NCBI GenBank assembly: GCA_004020875.1 | Contig: SAPZ01000002.1 | Span: 1 to 64,000, forward strand | Source of the DNA: Mesorhizobium sp. | Lineage (GTDB): Bacteria > Pseudomonadota > Alphaproteobacteria > Rhizobiales > Rhizobiaceae | Direction: 5' to 3' | DNA length: 64,000 bases | In this document: positions 49,796 to 59,098 of the stretch, piece after piece | How positions within the stretch are numbered: the first letter of the stretch is position 1 | How the letters are laid out: every line of letters begins with the position of its first letter | The notes under the pieces: model-generated | What the model was told of the DNA's origin: nothing | The model's input: the letters and a program-made list of their open reading frames with translations, nothing else | The model's database searches: none | Translations under genes and position numbers: made by a program

Positions 49796-50362
49796 ATGCA
49801 GGTTGGACACGCAATCGCAGCGCTGTGGCTGTTCTGGGTGGTATCCTGGGTCCTTGCCGCTGCCTGGGCGGATCCCGCGCAAAAGCGCGCCGATCTAAAG
49901 TCTGAGGCGCGCTATCGTGTCCTTTGGCTTGCCGGCACCGTGCTGATGTTCGTGCCGGTGCACGGCTATGTCGGCAGGCTGCGGCTCTGGACGCCGACGC
50001 TCATCGAGGCCTGGACCTGCGTTGCCCTGATCGCCATAGGGATCGCCTTCGCCTGGTGGGCGCGCCTCCATCTTGGCCGGCTGTGGTCGGCCAACGTCAC
50101 CGCCAAGGCCGATCATCGCGTGGTCGATACCGGCCCCTATGGCCTGGTCCGCCACCCGATCTACACCGGACTACTGCTGTCGGTCCTGGCCACAGCGGCC
50201 GTCAAAGGCACAGTCTGGGGCGTCGCCGGCGCTGCCCTGCTGCTCGTCGGCGTCGTCGTCAAGGCGAGGCTGGAAGAACGCTTCCTGCGCAGCGAACTCG
50301 GTCCGGCCTATGACGACTACGCTAGGCGCGTGCCGATGCTGGTGCCGTTCGCGCCGGCGTGA
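49796..50362 (+). CDS. isoprenylcysteine/phospholipid methyltransferase-like membrane protein
   Basis: The 188-residue protein has about five membrane segments and the C-terminal motif DTGPYGLVRHPIYTGLLL with the later ARLEERFLRSELG, typical of ICMT/PEMT-type SAM-dependent membrane methyltransferases. The methyl acceptor in bacteria is generally unknown. A strong GGGAGGAGG ribosome site precedes ATG 49796. The gene ends 10 bases from the convergent KAS III gene. Confidence 0.83.
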   Translation: MQVGHAIAALWLFWVVSWVLAAAWADPAQKRADLKSEARYRVLWLAGTVLMFVPVHGYVGRLRLWTPTLIEAWTCVALIAIGIAFAWWARLHLGRLWSANVTAKADHRVVDTGPYGLVRHPIYTGLLLSVLATAAVKGTVWGVAGAALLLVGVVVKARLEERFLRSELGPAYDDYARRVPMLVPFAPA

Positions 50363-50372
50363 AGCCGCATCC

Positions 50373-51494
50373 TCAAAGCATGCGCAGCAGCGCGCCGCCG
50401 ATCGAATAGCCGGCGCCGAAGGCGCAGATCAGGCCAAAATCGCCGGCCTTCATGTCGGCATGGTTCTCCGATAGCGCCACGATCGCGCCGGCGCCGGCGG
50501 TGTTGCCGATCCGCTCAAGCACCATGGGCGCGCGGTCATGGTCGACGTCGTGGCCGAAGGACAATTTCAGGATCATCGCATTCATGCGCGCATTGGCCTG
50601 GTGCAGCCAGAAGCGGCGGATCCCCTGCGGCGTCAGCCCGTGCTCGGCCAGGAACTCGACGATGAACTTCTGCCCGGCGACAGTGACTTCCTTGAACACC
50701 TTGTTGCCGACCTGCTTGATGAGGTTCCCTTCCAGGTTGATCATGTAGGGATCCTCCTGGGCGGTGCGCGTGTAATAGCCGAGATTGGTGCGGATGTTGT
50801 TCGACATCTGCGTCCAGGTGCGCGTGTCGAGCACCTCGAACCGCCCCGGCCGCTTTTCGCCTTGCGCCAGTCCCTCGACGACCATGGCGACCGAAGCATC
50901 GCCGAAGATGAAATGCGTCTGCCGGTCGCGGAAATTGAGATGGCCGGTGATGATTTCCGGTGTCGACACCAGGACGCGCTTGTGCGCCCCGGCCCTCACC
51001 AGATTGACGGCGACATGCAGCGCCGCCGCGGCGGAAGAGCAGCCAAGCCCCATGTCGAAGCCGGCGCCTTTGGTGCCCAGCGCCTCCTGCATCTCGATGG
51101 CGATCGCCGGATAGGGCCGCTGATGATGCGAGGCCGAGCAGATCACCAGGTCGATGTCCGCCCCATCGACGCCTGCATGGGCCAGCGCCTTCCTGGCGGA
51201 AGCGATGCCGAACTCCGCCTCCAATGACAGCACATCGTCCGGTCGTGCCGGAATGCGCGGCGACATGCGCGTCGGATCGAGGATGCCCTCGCGCTCGATG
51301 ACATGGCGGCTCTTGACTCCCGAGGCATGCACGATGAAATCGCTGTCCGACTTCTGCAGAAGCAGTTCGCCGGTGTCGGCGCGGCGCGCATTCTCGGTGT
51401 CGACCCAACTGTTGAAGCTTGCGACCAGCTCCTCATTGGTGATGACGGGTTCAGGGATTTCGGCGCCGATGCCGCTGATGATGACGCGATGCAT
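50373..51494 (-). CDS. beta-ketoacyl-ACP synthase III family protein
   Basis: The 373-residue thiolase-fold enzyme keeps the Cys-His-Asn triad of KAS III: C152 in GLGCSSAAA, H298 in WLHQANARMN and N331 in RIGNTAGAG. KAS III enzymes join an acyl-CoA to malonyl-ACP to start fatty acid chains. It is longer than E. coli FabH (317) and lacks a fabD/plsX neighbour, so it is probably a secondary KAS III, such as the type that shunts beta-oxidation intermediates. ATG 51494 is preferred to an in-frame TTG two codons upstream. Confidence 0.87.
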   Translation of the reverse strand: MHRVIISGIGAEIPEPVITNEELVASFNSWVDTENARRADTGELLLQKSDSDFIVHASGVKSRHVIEREGILDPTRMSPRIPARPDDVLSLEAEFGIASARKALAHAGVDGADIDLVICSASHHQRPYPAIAIEMQEALGTKGAGFDMGLGCSSAAAALHVAVNLVRAGAHKRVLVSTPEIITGHLNFRDRQTHFIFGDASVAMVVEGLAQGEKRPGRFEVLDTRTWTQMSNNIRTNLGYYTRTAQEDPYMINLEGNLIKQVGNKVFKEVTVAGQKFIVEFLAEHGLTPQGIRRFWLHQANARMNAMILKLSFGHDVDHDRAPMVLERIGNTAGAGAIVALSENHADMKAGDFGLICAFGAGYSIGGALLRML

Positions 51495-51612
51495 GTCCAA
51501 TCCGTCCGAGGGGAGGCAAGTGGTGCCGGGGCGAGGCGCTACACTTGTCGCATTTGCCCGGTTTATTCCAGCTTAATTCGACAACCAGCGCTGGCATTCA
51601 GGTGGTGGATGC

Positions 51613-52380
51613 TTAAGCGCGCTTGGCGACGATGAATATCCGCGGGAAGCGCAGCAGCACCTTGCCGTTTGCCGTCTTCGGATAGGCCTCAGCGATCTTG
51701 GCGGTATAGCTGTCAAGGAACAGCTTCTTCTCATCCGCGTCGAGCGGATCGAGGAAGGGCTTCAGCCCAGTCGACTTGACCCATTCGACGATCGCCTCGG
51801 CGTCGGCAAGTGGGTGGTTGTAGATGGTGTGCCAGATATCGAGCCGGTCGGCGAGCGGCGACAGAAGATCGTAGTAGAAGGACACCGGCGGCAGCGGCTC
51901 GCGCGCGGCGCCCATGAGCTTGGCCGCGAACGGCACTTCCGCGGCGGTTTCGCGCATCAGGTGGTGAGAGGCTTCGCCGAGATTGTCCGGCATCTGGACG
52001 GCGAGAGCGCCGCCCGGCGCCAGCAATCCCATCAGCCGCAGGAACACCGCCGGGTGTTCCGGCAGCCACTGGAAGACGGCGTTGGCGAAGATGACGTCGA
52101 CTGGATGCTCGGGCTGCCATTTGGCGGCATCGGCCAGTTCGAAATTGACATTGAGCAGCCGCGCCCGCGCCTTCTCGATCATGTCGGGAGAGGTGTCGAA
52201 GCCGCTGACCTTTGCATCAGGCCAGCGCTCGACCAGAAGCTCGGTCGAGTTGCCCGGGCCGCAGCCGATATCGACGACGCGGCGCGGAAAATCGACCGGC
52301 ACCTGCGCGACGAGGTCACGCGCGGGACGGGTGCGCTCATCCTCGAATTTCAGATATTGGGCGGCGGACCAGTCAGCCAT
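51613..52380 (-). CDS. tam: trans-aconitate 2-methyltransferase
   Basis: Tam methylates trans-aconitate, a spontaneous by-product that inhibits aconitase. The 255-residue class I methyltransferase has the family N-terminus [45 protein letters not shown] and the [14 protein letters not shown] segment that is specific to Tam. It follows the KAS III gene by 118 bases with no clear terminator, and precedes ettA on the same strand. Confidence 0.93.
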   Translation of the reverse strand: MADWSAAQYLKFEDERTRPARDLVAQVPVDFPRRVVDIGCGPGNSTELLVERWPDAKVSGFDTSPDMIEKARARLLNVNFELADAAKWQPEHPVDVIFANAVFQWLPEHPAVFLRLMGLLAPGGALAVQMPDNLGEASHHLMRETAAEVPFAAKLMGAAREPLPPVSFYYDLLSPLADRLDIWHTIYNHPLADAEAIVEWVKSTGLKPFLDPLDADEKKLFLDSYTAKIAEAYPKTANGKVLLRFPRIFIVAKRA

Positions 52381-52420
52381 ATGAGAACCTCGATCTGTTC
52401 GCCGCCCCTCGGGACCGATC

Positions 52421-54070
52421 TTACCGCGTCAGCCGCTTGTGAGTCATGCGGTGCGGGGTTGCCGCTTCAGCGCCGAGGCGACGCAGCTTGTCTTTCTCAT
52501 ATTCCTCGAAATTGCCCTCGAACCATTCGACATGCGCGTCGCCCTCGAAGGCGAGCATATGGGTGGCCATACGGTCGAGGAACATGCGGTCGTGGCTGAT
52601 GATGACGGCGCAGCCGGCATAGGCTTCCAGCGCATCTTCCAGCGCGGCCAGCGTTTCGGTGTCGAGGTCGTTGGTCGGCTCGTCGAGCAGCAGCACATTG
52701 CCGCCGCCCTTCAGCATCTTGGCTAGATGCACGCGGTTGCGCTGGCCGCCCGAAAGGTTGCCGACCTTCTGCTGCTGGTCGCCGCCGCGGAAGTTGAAGG
52801 ACGAGCAGTAGGCGCGGCTGTTGACCTCGTGCTTGCCGAGCTTGATGACCTCGGCGCCGCCCGAAATCTCTTCCCACACCGTCTTGTTCGGTTCGAGCGC
52901 GTCGCGGCTTTGGTCGACATAGCCGAGCTTGACCGTCTCGCCGATGCGGATCGAGCCGGCATCCGGCTTTTCCTGCCCTGTGATCATCTTGAACAGCGTC
53001 GTCTTGCCGGCGCCGTTCGGGCCGATCACGCCAACGATACCGCCCGGCGGCAGCTTGAACGACAGGTTCTCGATCAGGAGCTCGTCGCCAAAGCCCTTGT
53101 TGAGCCCTTCGACCTCGATGACGACGTTGCCGAGGCGCTCGCTCGCCGGGATGACGATCTGCGTGTCGGTCGGTTTGCGGTTCTGCGACTGCTCGACCAA
53201 TTCCTCATAGGCCTTGATGCGCGCCTTCGACTTGGTCTGGCGCGCCTTGGGCGAGGACTGGATCCACTCGCGCTCGCGCCAGATCGACTTCTGACGGGCA
53301 TCGTCCTCGCGCCCTTCCTGGATCAGGCGCTTGGCCTTGGCGTCGAGATATTTGGTGTAATTGCCCTCATAGGGGATGCCGCGGCCCCGATCGAGCTCGA
53401 GGATCCAGCCTGTGACATTGTCGAGGAAGTAGCGGTCGTGGGTGATGATCAGCACCGAGCCCGGATAGTCGCGCAGATGCTTTTCCAGCCACTGCGTGGT
53501 CTCGGCGTCGAGATGGTTGGTCGGTTCGTCGAGCAGCAGCAGGTCGGGCTGTTCAAGCAGCAGCCGGCAGAGCGCGACGCGGCGACGCTCACCACCCGAC
53601 AGGTTCGTCACCTCGGAATCCGGAGGCGGGCACTGCAGCGCATCCATCGCCATCTCGACCTGCTGTTCGAGGTCCCAAAGATTGAGGCGGTCCATTTCGT
53701 CCTGGAGCTTGGCCGACTCGTCGGCCGTCTCGTCGGAATAGTTCATCATCAGCTCATTGTAGCGCTCGATGATGGCGGTCTTCCTGGCGACGCCGTCCAT
53801 GACGTTTTCACGCACAGTCTTGGTGTTGTCGAGCTGCGGCTCCTGCGCCAGGTAGCCGACGGTCGCGCCTTCTGCCAGCCAGGCCTCGCCCTGGAACTCC
53901 TTGTCGAGCCCGGCCATGATGCGCAGGATCGTCGACTTGCCCGAGCCGTTGGGGCCAAGGATGCCGATCTTGGCGTCCGGATAGAAGGACAGATGAACAT
54001 TATCGAGCACCTTCTTGGTGCCATAGGCCTTCGACAGGCCTGACATGTGATAGATGAATTGGCGAGCCAC
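52421..54070 (-). CDS. ettA: ABC-F translation factor EttA
   Basis: EttA is a ribosome-binding ABC-F ATPase that gates the first steps of elongation according to the ATP/ADP ratio. The 549-residue protein has two ATP-binding cassettes with Walker A sites [11 protein letters not shown] and [11 protein letters not shown], signatures [12 protein letters not shown] and [12 protein letters not shown], and the interdomain basic linker ([20 protein letters not shown]). Length and linker match EttA rather than antibiotic-resistance ABC-F proteins. The start is GTG 54070 with CAGGGAAAG upstream. Confidence 0.95.
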   Translation of the reverse strand: MARQFIYHMSGLSKAYGTKKVLDNVHLSFYPDAKIGILGPNGSGKSTILRIMAGLDKEFQGEAWLAEGATVGYLAQEPQLDNTKTVRENVMDGVARKTAIIERYNELMMNYSDETADESAKLQDEMDRLNLWDLEQQVEMAMDALQCPPPDSEVTNLSGGERRRVALCRLLLEQPDLLLLDEPTNHLDAETTQWLEKHLRDYPGSVLIITHDRYFLDNVTGWILELDRGRGIPYEGNYTKYLDAKAKRLIQEGREDDARQKSIWREREWIQSSPKARQTKSKARIKAYEELVEQSQNRKPTDTQIVIPASERLGNVVIEVEGLNKGFGDELLIENLSFKLPPGGIVGVIGPNGAGKTTLFKMITGQEKPDAGSIRIGETVKLGYVDQSRDALEPNKTVWEEISGGAEVIKLGKHEVNSRAYCSSFNFRGGDQQQKVGNLSGGQRNRVHLAKMLKGGGNVLLLDEPTNDLDTETLAALEDALEAYAGCAVIISHDRMFLDRMATHMLAFEGDAHVEWFEGNFEEYEKDKLRRLGAEAATPHRMTHKRLTR

Positions 54071-54251
54071 GCGCGCTTTCCCTGGAAACTGAAGTGTCAG
54101 AGTGAATGGGGGTTGCGCGCTATGTAGGCGATGAAGCGCCGCACGGCAATCGCTTTCGGCGCGCCGACGGCCAATCCGCACGCAGTCGGCCGTTTGCGCC
54201 CCCTAACCTCGCCCACATCTTTTCGCTGCCGCCCGCGACAAAAATCAGTGG

Positions 54252-54259
54252 TTAACCAT
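54252..54259 (+). promoter_or_regulatory. TTAACCAT, a CtrA-like half-site
   Basis: TTAACCAT lies 63 bases upstream of the diguanylate cyclase start. This octamer is the core of many CtrA-binding sites in alphaproteobacteria. No second TTAA at 7-base spacing is present, so only a half-site is claimed. Confidence 0.25.
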
Positions 54260-54321
54260 TCGCCTTCAAAACGCTAATAGGTTGGGCGGCCCTGCCGTGC
54301 TTGCGAGGAAAGATCGACGAC

Positions 54322-55599
54322 GTGTTGAACGGTGCCCTGCTCCTTGCCGAAGCGGTTCTCTATTTCGGCGCCATGGTCACGCTCTTCCGCTTCCGGCGCC
54401 GCATCGGGCTTGGCGTGTTCATCTGCGCGCTCGGCGTCATGCATTTCCTGGAAACCTATCTCGCCAGCGTCTTTTATGTCGCGCTGCCGTTCGGGCTGGT
54501 GTCGCCGGGCTCCGCCGTGCTCTTCTCGGGCAAGCTGGTGATGATCCTCCTGCTCTACATGAAGGAGGATGCCGCGACCGTACGCCAACCGATCTATGGC
54601 CTTTTGCTTGGCAACGCGCTGATGATTGGCCTGGTGCTGATCCTGCGGCTGCACGCCGTTTCGCCGCTTCCCGACGGCAGGATGCCCAACATCGCCTTCA
54701 TCGACGAGATGGGCTGGCTGATGGTGTGGGGCACCTCACTGCTCTTTATCGACGCCATCCTGATCATCCTGCTCTACGAGAAGCTCGGCGCCTATCTGCG
54801 TGCGAGGCCGTTCATGCGCATCATCGCATCGGTCGCCTGTGTGCTCACCTTTGATCAGGCAGGCTTCTTCACCGCGCTGCATTTCGTCGCCGGGGCGCCG
54901 GTCGAGGTCTTCTTCGGCGGCTGGTTCGCCAAGATGGGCGCGGCACTCGCCTATAGCGGCATGCTCGTCGCCTATCTCAAATGGGTCGAGGACAATGATG
55001 TCGCCGTGCCGCGCGGCCTCTCCGACATCTTCGACACCCTCACTTATCGCGAACGCTATGAGGCCCTGGTCAAATATGTCGGCCGCGATGGTCTGACCGG
55101 CCTGCTGCATCGCGGCAGCTTTGATGCCGACGGCGAATCCGCGGTCACGGCCGCCATCAGGATGGGCAAGCCGCTAAGCCTTCTTATCGTCGACGTCGAC
55201 CATTTCAAGTCGATCAATGACCGCTTCGGCCACGCCGAGGGTGACAAGGTGTTGAAAGCGATGGCCATGCTGCTGGCCGAGACGATCGGCGGCAACGATC
55301 AGGTGTTCCGGATCGGCGGCGAGGAATTCGCCATACTGACACAACAGTCGCACGCGCCTGCCAGGCTGCTCGGCGAGACCATCAGAAACGCCACCAAGAC
55401 CTCGGCGCACACCGCTCGCTTCAACATTACGGTGAGCGTCGGCGTCTCCACCGTCAGCGACACGACGCGCTCCCTGGCCGACATTTTCGCGCTGGCCGAC
55501 CAGCGTCTCTACAAGGCCAAATCGAGCGGCCGCGACCGCGTGATCGGCGAGCCAGGCAGCGAGCCGATCATCATCCAGGCGACGCCCAGATCGGCCTGA
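54322..55599 (+). CDS. membrane-bound diguanylate cyclase
   Basis: The 425-residue protein has about six membrane segments (residues 1-220) and a C-terminal GGDEF domain (about 250-415) with IVDVDHFKSIND and the active-site GGEEF at 332-336. It should make c-di-GMP from GTP. The inhibitory I-site RxxD is not kept: the arginine position holds glycine (GGND), so product inhibition is probably absent. The N-terminal sensor has no recognised name. The start is GTG 54322, with GAGGAAAG upstream, rather than the TTG at 54301. Confidence 0.9.
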   Translation: MLNGALLLAEAVLYFGAMVTLFRFRRRIGLGVFICALGVMHFLETYLASVFYVALPFGLVSPGSAVLFSGKLVMILLLYMKEDAATVRQPIYGLLLGNALMIGLVLILRLHAVSPLPDGRMPNIAFIDEMGWLMVWGTSLLFIDAILIILLYEKLGAYLRARPFMRIIASVACVLTFDQAGFFTALHFVAGAPVEVFFGGWFAKMGAALAYSGMLVAYLKWVEDNDVAVPRGLSDIFDTLTYRERYEALVKYVGRDGLTGLLHRGSFDADGESAVTAAIRMGKPLSLLIVDVDHFKSINDRFGHAEGDKVLKAMAMLLAETIGGNDQVFRIGGEEFAILTQQSHAPARLLGETIRNATKTSAHTARFNITVSVGVSTVSDTTRSLADIFALADQRLYKAKSSGRDRVIGEPGSEPIIIQATPRSA

Positions 55600-55614
55600 T
55601 CAAACACGGCTCGC

Positions 55615-56619
55615 CTATTGGAATCCGATCGGGTCGACCGTGCCCTTCGGGCAGCCGGCCTTGGTCGTCGGCGCCGAAGCCATCAGGAGATCGGCAAGCT
55701 TGCTGTCCGGACCGATCGGGCCGGACAGGCCGAGCGTCAATTCGCCGATCAGGCGGCGGCCGCTCGACGGGTCGACAAGGCAGGATACGCGCACGCGGTC
55801 GCCGGCGCCCGCGCCGAAGGCCGTGTTGAAGGCACCGCGGATTTCGTCCGAGGTCAGTTGCTTGCCGATGTTCTTGGTGAAGAGATCGCGCACCGCCGAG
55901 GCGTTCACCGCCCGCATCAGATTGAGGGCGTCGGAGAAATACTCTTGCTGGCTCTTGCCGTAGCAGGTCCCGTGCTTGATCCATTCGTGCCGGTCCAGCT
56001 TGGAGGCGGTGCCCGGCATCACCTGGTCGAGCTCGGCGCGTGTGTTGGCATCGAGATTTACCGGCGGAAGATCTCCCCAATGCGCCGGTTTGTCATTGGC
56101 TTTGTCGGCCGCCGACACCTGGCAATAGAAATTGCTGCTCGGCTGTGGCCACAGCCCGTGCAGCGTAAAGTGAGAGGCGTCGAACTCGCTGGGGTTCTGT
56201 GCCTTGCATTCGGGCTTACTCGCTTGGGTCTCGCAGAATGCCGGCTGCCAGCTTATGGCAAAGACATATTCGGGTTTCCCGGAGGCAGACGACGGCTTGG
56301 ACTGGCCGGAAGGCGCCGGGGTCGCCGCGCCGCCGCCGGTAACGTGGCCGCAGCCGATCTTCACCCAGCGCCGCTCGGGATCGGCGCCCGGCACCTGGAT
56401 GAGATAATGGGTGGGATCGTCCTTGTTGCCGGCAAGAAGCTCATAGCCCTTCCCGGCCTCGGTGGAGATGTTGCCGGGATTCTTGCCGTTCCTGATTGCC
56501 TGCGTCGCTGGACAGGCGCTGTCGGCAACGAACGTTCCGCTCATCTTCACGTCCGCATGCGCCGCGCCGGCATCGGCCAGAGCCAGCACCATCGAACCCC
56601 ACAATGCCCAAACCCGCAT
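55615..56619 (-). CDS. secreted ribonuclease T2 family protein
   Basis: The 334-residue protein has a signal peptide (cut near AHA, residue 22), an N-terminal domain (about 24-95) of unknown type, a Ser/Pro linker, and an RNase T2 domain (about 115-330). The domain keeps both active-site boxes: H154 in FTLHGLWPQ and H211, E212, K215 and H216 in HEWIKHGTC. It should degrade RNA in the periplasm through a 2',3'-cyclic phosphate. Most bacterial T2 enzymes lack the extra N-terminal part. It ends 15 bases from the convergent cyclase gene. Confidence 0.92.
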   Translation of the reverse strand: MRVWALWGSMVLALADAGAAHADVKMSGTFVADSACPATQAIRNGKNPGNISTEAGKGYELLAGNKDDPTHYLIQVPGADPERRWVKIGCGHVTGGGAATPAPSGQSKPSSASGKPEYVFAISWQPAFCETQASKPECKAQNPSEFDASHFTLHGLWPQPSSNFYCQVSAADKANDKPAHWGDLPPVNLDANTRAELDQVMPGTASKLDRHEWIKHGTCYGKSQQEYFSDALNLMRAVNASAVRDLFTKNIGKQLTSDEIRGAFNTAFGAGAGDRVRVSCLVDPSSGRRLIGELTLGLSGPIGPDSKLADLLMASAPTTKAGCPKGTVDPIGFQ

Positions 56620-56811
56620 TCCCGCTCTCCCGGCGATCCTTGTACCGTATTGGATTCGTCACACTAGAACAGGCGACGTGTCAGAATTGCGATCTTTTTC
56701 ACCGCGCGAGCAACAATCCCCAACTGAGCGCTCCATCGGCGTGTTCGCAAGCGCGCTCATCCACTTGACGCCGGCAAAGCCCTCGCCCAACAGTCGCCGA
56801 GGGAGCGAGAC

Positions 56812-57744
56812 ATGCCATTTGACAAGCAGGCCGGGCTGGCCTCACCGACCGGAGCCGAGCTCAACCTTTATGTGAAGGAAGCCGCGGGACATCCGCGCGC
56901 GGTGGTCCAAATCAACCATGGCCTGGCCGAGCATGCTGCGCGCTATGCCGGATTTGCCGATTGCCTCGCGCCGCGCGGTTTCCACGTCTACGCCCACGAC
57001 CATCGCGGTCATGGCGCGACGAAGGCGCCCGACGCGCCGCTCGGCAAGTTTGCCGATAGCGACGGCATCGCCAAGGTGATCGCCGATGTCGACGCGGTCC
57101 ACGACCTGATCGCGGCCAATCATCCGGGCTTGCCGGTGATCGTTTTTGGACATTCTCTGGGCGCCTCGATCGCGCTGAACTTTGTGCTACGCCATTCCGG
57201 ACGGATCCATGCGGCGGCGATCTGGAACGGCAATTTCTCGCAAGGCCTTCTCGGCCGATTGGCACTGCTCATCCTAGGCTGGGAGCGCATGCGGCTGGGC
57301 TCCGACGTGCCGTCGCGCCTTCTGCCCAAGCTCACTTTCCAGGCTTGGGGGAAGGCGGTGCCCCAACATCGCACCCTGTTCGACTGGCTGTCGCGCGACC
57401 CTGCCGAGGTCGACAAATATATCGCCGATCCGCTCTGCGGCTGGGACGCCTCGATCTCGATGTGGCGCGATGTCGTCAACATGGCACAGTCCGCCGGCAA
57501 GGACTCCTGCTTCGCCGGAGTTCGGCGCAACCTCTTCGTCAATCTTGTCGGTGGCGAGAAGGATCCGGCATCGGATTACGGCAAGGCTGTCAATCACCTG
57601 GCAAAGCGCATGCGGGCAATGGGTTTTTCGAATCTGGTTTCAAAGGTTTACGCCGAGACCCGCCATGAAAGCCTGAACGAGATCAACCGCGACACCGTCA
57701 TGAACGATTTTGCCGCCTGGGCCGACAGCGTCCTGAAGTCCTGA
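56812..57744 (+). CDS. alpha/beta hydrolase, monoacylglycerol lipase-like
   Basis: The 310-residue protein is a serine hydrolase of the Hydrolase_4 type: HDHRGHG near residues 62-68, nucleophile S115 in GHSLGAS, an aspartate in GGEKDPASD and a histidine in TRHESLNE. These features are shared with monoacylglycerol lipases and lysophospholipases, and the protein lacks a signal peptide. GGGAGCGAGA precedes ATG 56812. It is divergent from the RNase T2 gene, and no functional link between them is apparent. Confidence 0.87.
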   Translation: MPFDKQAGLASPTGAELNLYVKEAAGHPRAVVQINHGLAEHAARYAGFADCLAPRGFHVYAHDHRGHGATKAPDAPLGKFADSDGIAKVIADVDAVHDLIAANHPGLPVIVFGHSLGASIALNFVLRHSGRIHAAAIWNGNFSQGLLGRLALLILGWERMRLGSDVPSRLLPKLTFQAWGKAVPQHRTLFDWLSRDPAEVDKYIADPLCGWDASISMWRDVVNMAQSAGKDSCFAGVRRNLFVNLVGGEKDPASDYGKAVNHLAKRMRAMGFSNLVSKVYAETRHESLNEINRDTVMNDFAAWADSVLKS

Positions 57745-57813
57745 TCCGGCGTGGCCCATCGCATGGGCCGTGACACGGCCGATGCAGGTTGCTAGAGGCT
57801 GCGCTTAGTTAGG

Positions 57814-57910
57814 GCAATTCCAGGCAAAGAATGAGCGGTTTTCCGTCCGGAATTGCGTCAAAAGATAAAATAGAGCGCGTCGCCGTTTCTGCGAAACCGT
57901 GAAACGCTCT
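57814..57910. repeat. dispersed composite palindromic repeat before the CoA-transferase gene
   Basis: GCAATTCC (57814-57821) pairs with GGAATTGC (57849-57856), and AGAGCG (57872-57877) pairs with CGCTCT (57905-57910) around a smaller GTTTC/GAAAC stem. This two-hairpin layout, with GGTTTTCCGTCCGGAATTGCG in the middle, resembles a repeat common in Mesorhizobium intergenic DNA as I recall. It ends 15 bases before the next start codon. It shares a GCGCGTCGC core with the hairpin at 1242-1288. Confidence 0.65.
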
Positions 57911-57925
57911 AGAACACGGTGATCC

Positions 57926-59098
57926 ATGGCAGAACCTCCGCTGAAAGGCATCCGCGTTATCGAACTCGCCCGCATCTTGGCCGGTCCCTGGGCCGGGCAA
58001 TTGCTGGCCGATCTCGGCGCCGATGTCATCAAGGTCGAGAGCCCGGACGGCGGCGACGATACGCGCAAATGGGGTCCGCCCTTCGTCATGAGCCATGACG
58101 GCGAGAACCTTTCGGCCGCCTATTACCACTCCTGCAATCGGGGCAAGCGTTCCATCGCCGTCGACTTCTCCAAGCCCGAGGGCGCCGAGACGCTGCGCAA
58201 GCTGGTCGCCACCGCCGATGTGCTGATCGAGAACTTCAAGCTCGGCGGCCTCAAGAAATACGGCCTCGACTATGAAAGCCTGAAGGCGATCAACCCGCGC
58301 CTCGTCTATTGCTCGATCACCGGATTCGGCCAGGACGGTCCTTATGCGCCGCGCGCGGGCTACGATTTCATCATCCAGGCCATGGCTGGCATGATGTCGA
58401 TCACCGGCGAGCCGGGCCGCGAGCCGCAGAAGGCCGGCGTCGCCATCTCCGATCTCTTCACCGGGCTTTATTCCGTGATCGCCATCCAGGCAGCACTTCG
58501 CCATGCCGAAAAGGCCGGCGAGGGCCAGCATATCGACATGGCCCTCTACGACAGCCAGATCTCGGCGCTCGGTAACCAGAACCTCAACTATCTGGTCTCC
58601 GGCAAGTCGCCGGTACAGATGGGCAATGCGCATATGAACATCGCCCCTTATGAGGTGATGCCGGTCAGGGACGGCCATATCATCCTGGCCGTCGGCAATG
58701 ACGGCCAGTTCGGCAAGTTCTGCGCAGTGGTCGGCCTCGCCGATCTGCCCGCCAATCCGGATTTCGCCACCAACCCCGCGCGGGTCGCCAATCGCGCGAA
58801 GCTGCGCGAACGGATCATCGAGACCCTCGCTGCTTGGGATCGCGATCCGCTTCTGGCGAAGCTGGAGGCGGCGGGCGTGCCGGCGAGTCCGATCAACACG
58901 ATCGGCCAGATGTTCGCCGATCCGCAGACGATCGCGCGCGGCATGCGGCTTGACCTCGACGACGGCCATGGCAACCGCCTGCCCTCGGTGCGCGCGCCGA
59001 TGGTGATGTCGGGCACGCCGCTCGTCTATGAGCGCCCCTCGCCGCGCCTTGGCGAGCACACGCAACAAATCCTTGCCGAACTGGAGAGATCAAGATGA
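57926..59098 (+). CDS. CaiB/BaiF family CoA-transferase
   Basis: The 390-residue protein is a class III CoA-transferase with LARILAGPWAGQLLADLGADVIKVE at the start and the catalytic aspartate D147 in AGYDFIIQAMAG. These enzymes exchange CoA between carboxylic acids, as in formyl-CoA:oxalate transfer, but the acids used here are unknown. Its stop overlaps the ThDP-enzyme gene by four bases. The pairing suggests that the two act in one pathway, in which a CoA ester is made and an alpha-keto or oxalyl-type acid is processed. Confidence 0.88.
   Translation: MAEPPLKGIRVIELARILAGPWAGQLLADLGADVIKVESPDGGDDTRKWGPPFVMSHDGENLSAAYYHSCNRGKRSIAVDFSKPEGAETLRKLVATADVLIENFKLGGLKKYGLDYESLKAINPRLVYCSITGFGQDGPYAPRAGYDFIIQAMAGMMSITGEPGREPQKAGVAISDLFTGLYSVIAIQAALRHAEKAGEGQHIDMALYDSQISALGNQNLNYLVSGKSPVQMGNAHMNIAPYEVMPVRDGHIILAVGNDGQFGKFCAVVGLADLPANPDFATNPARVANRAKLRERIIETLAAWDRDPLLAKLEAAGVPASPINTIGQMFADPQTIARGMRLDLDDGHGNRLPSVRAPMVMSGTPLVYERPSPRLGEHTQQILAELERSR

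Noticed and set aside
49544..49882. Minus-strand frame between the MOSC and methyltransferase-like genes
   Set aside because: It overlaps both neighbours, has no ribosome site and shows no family match.
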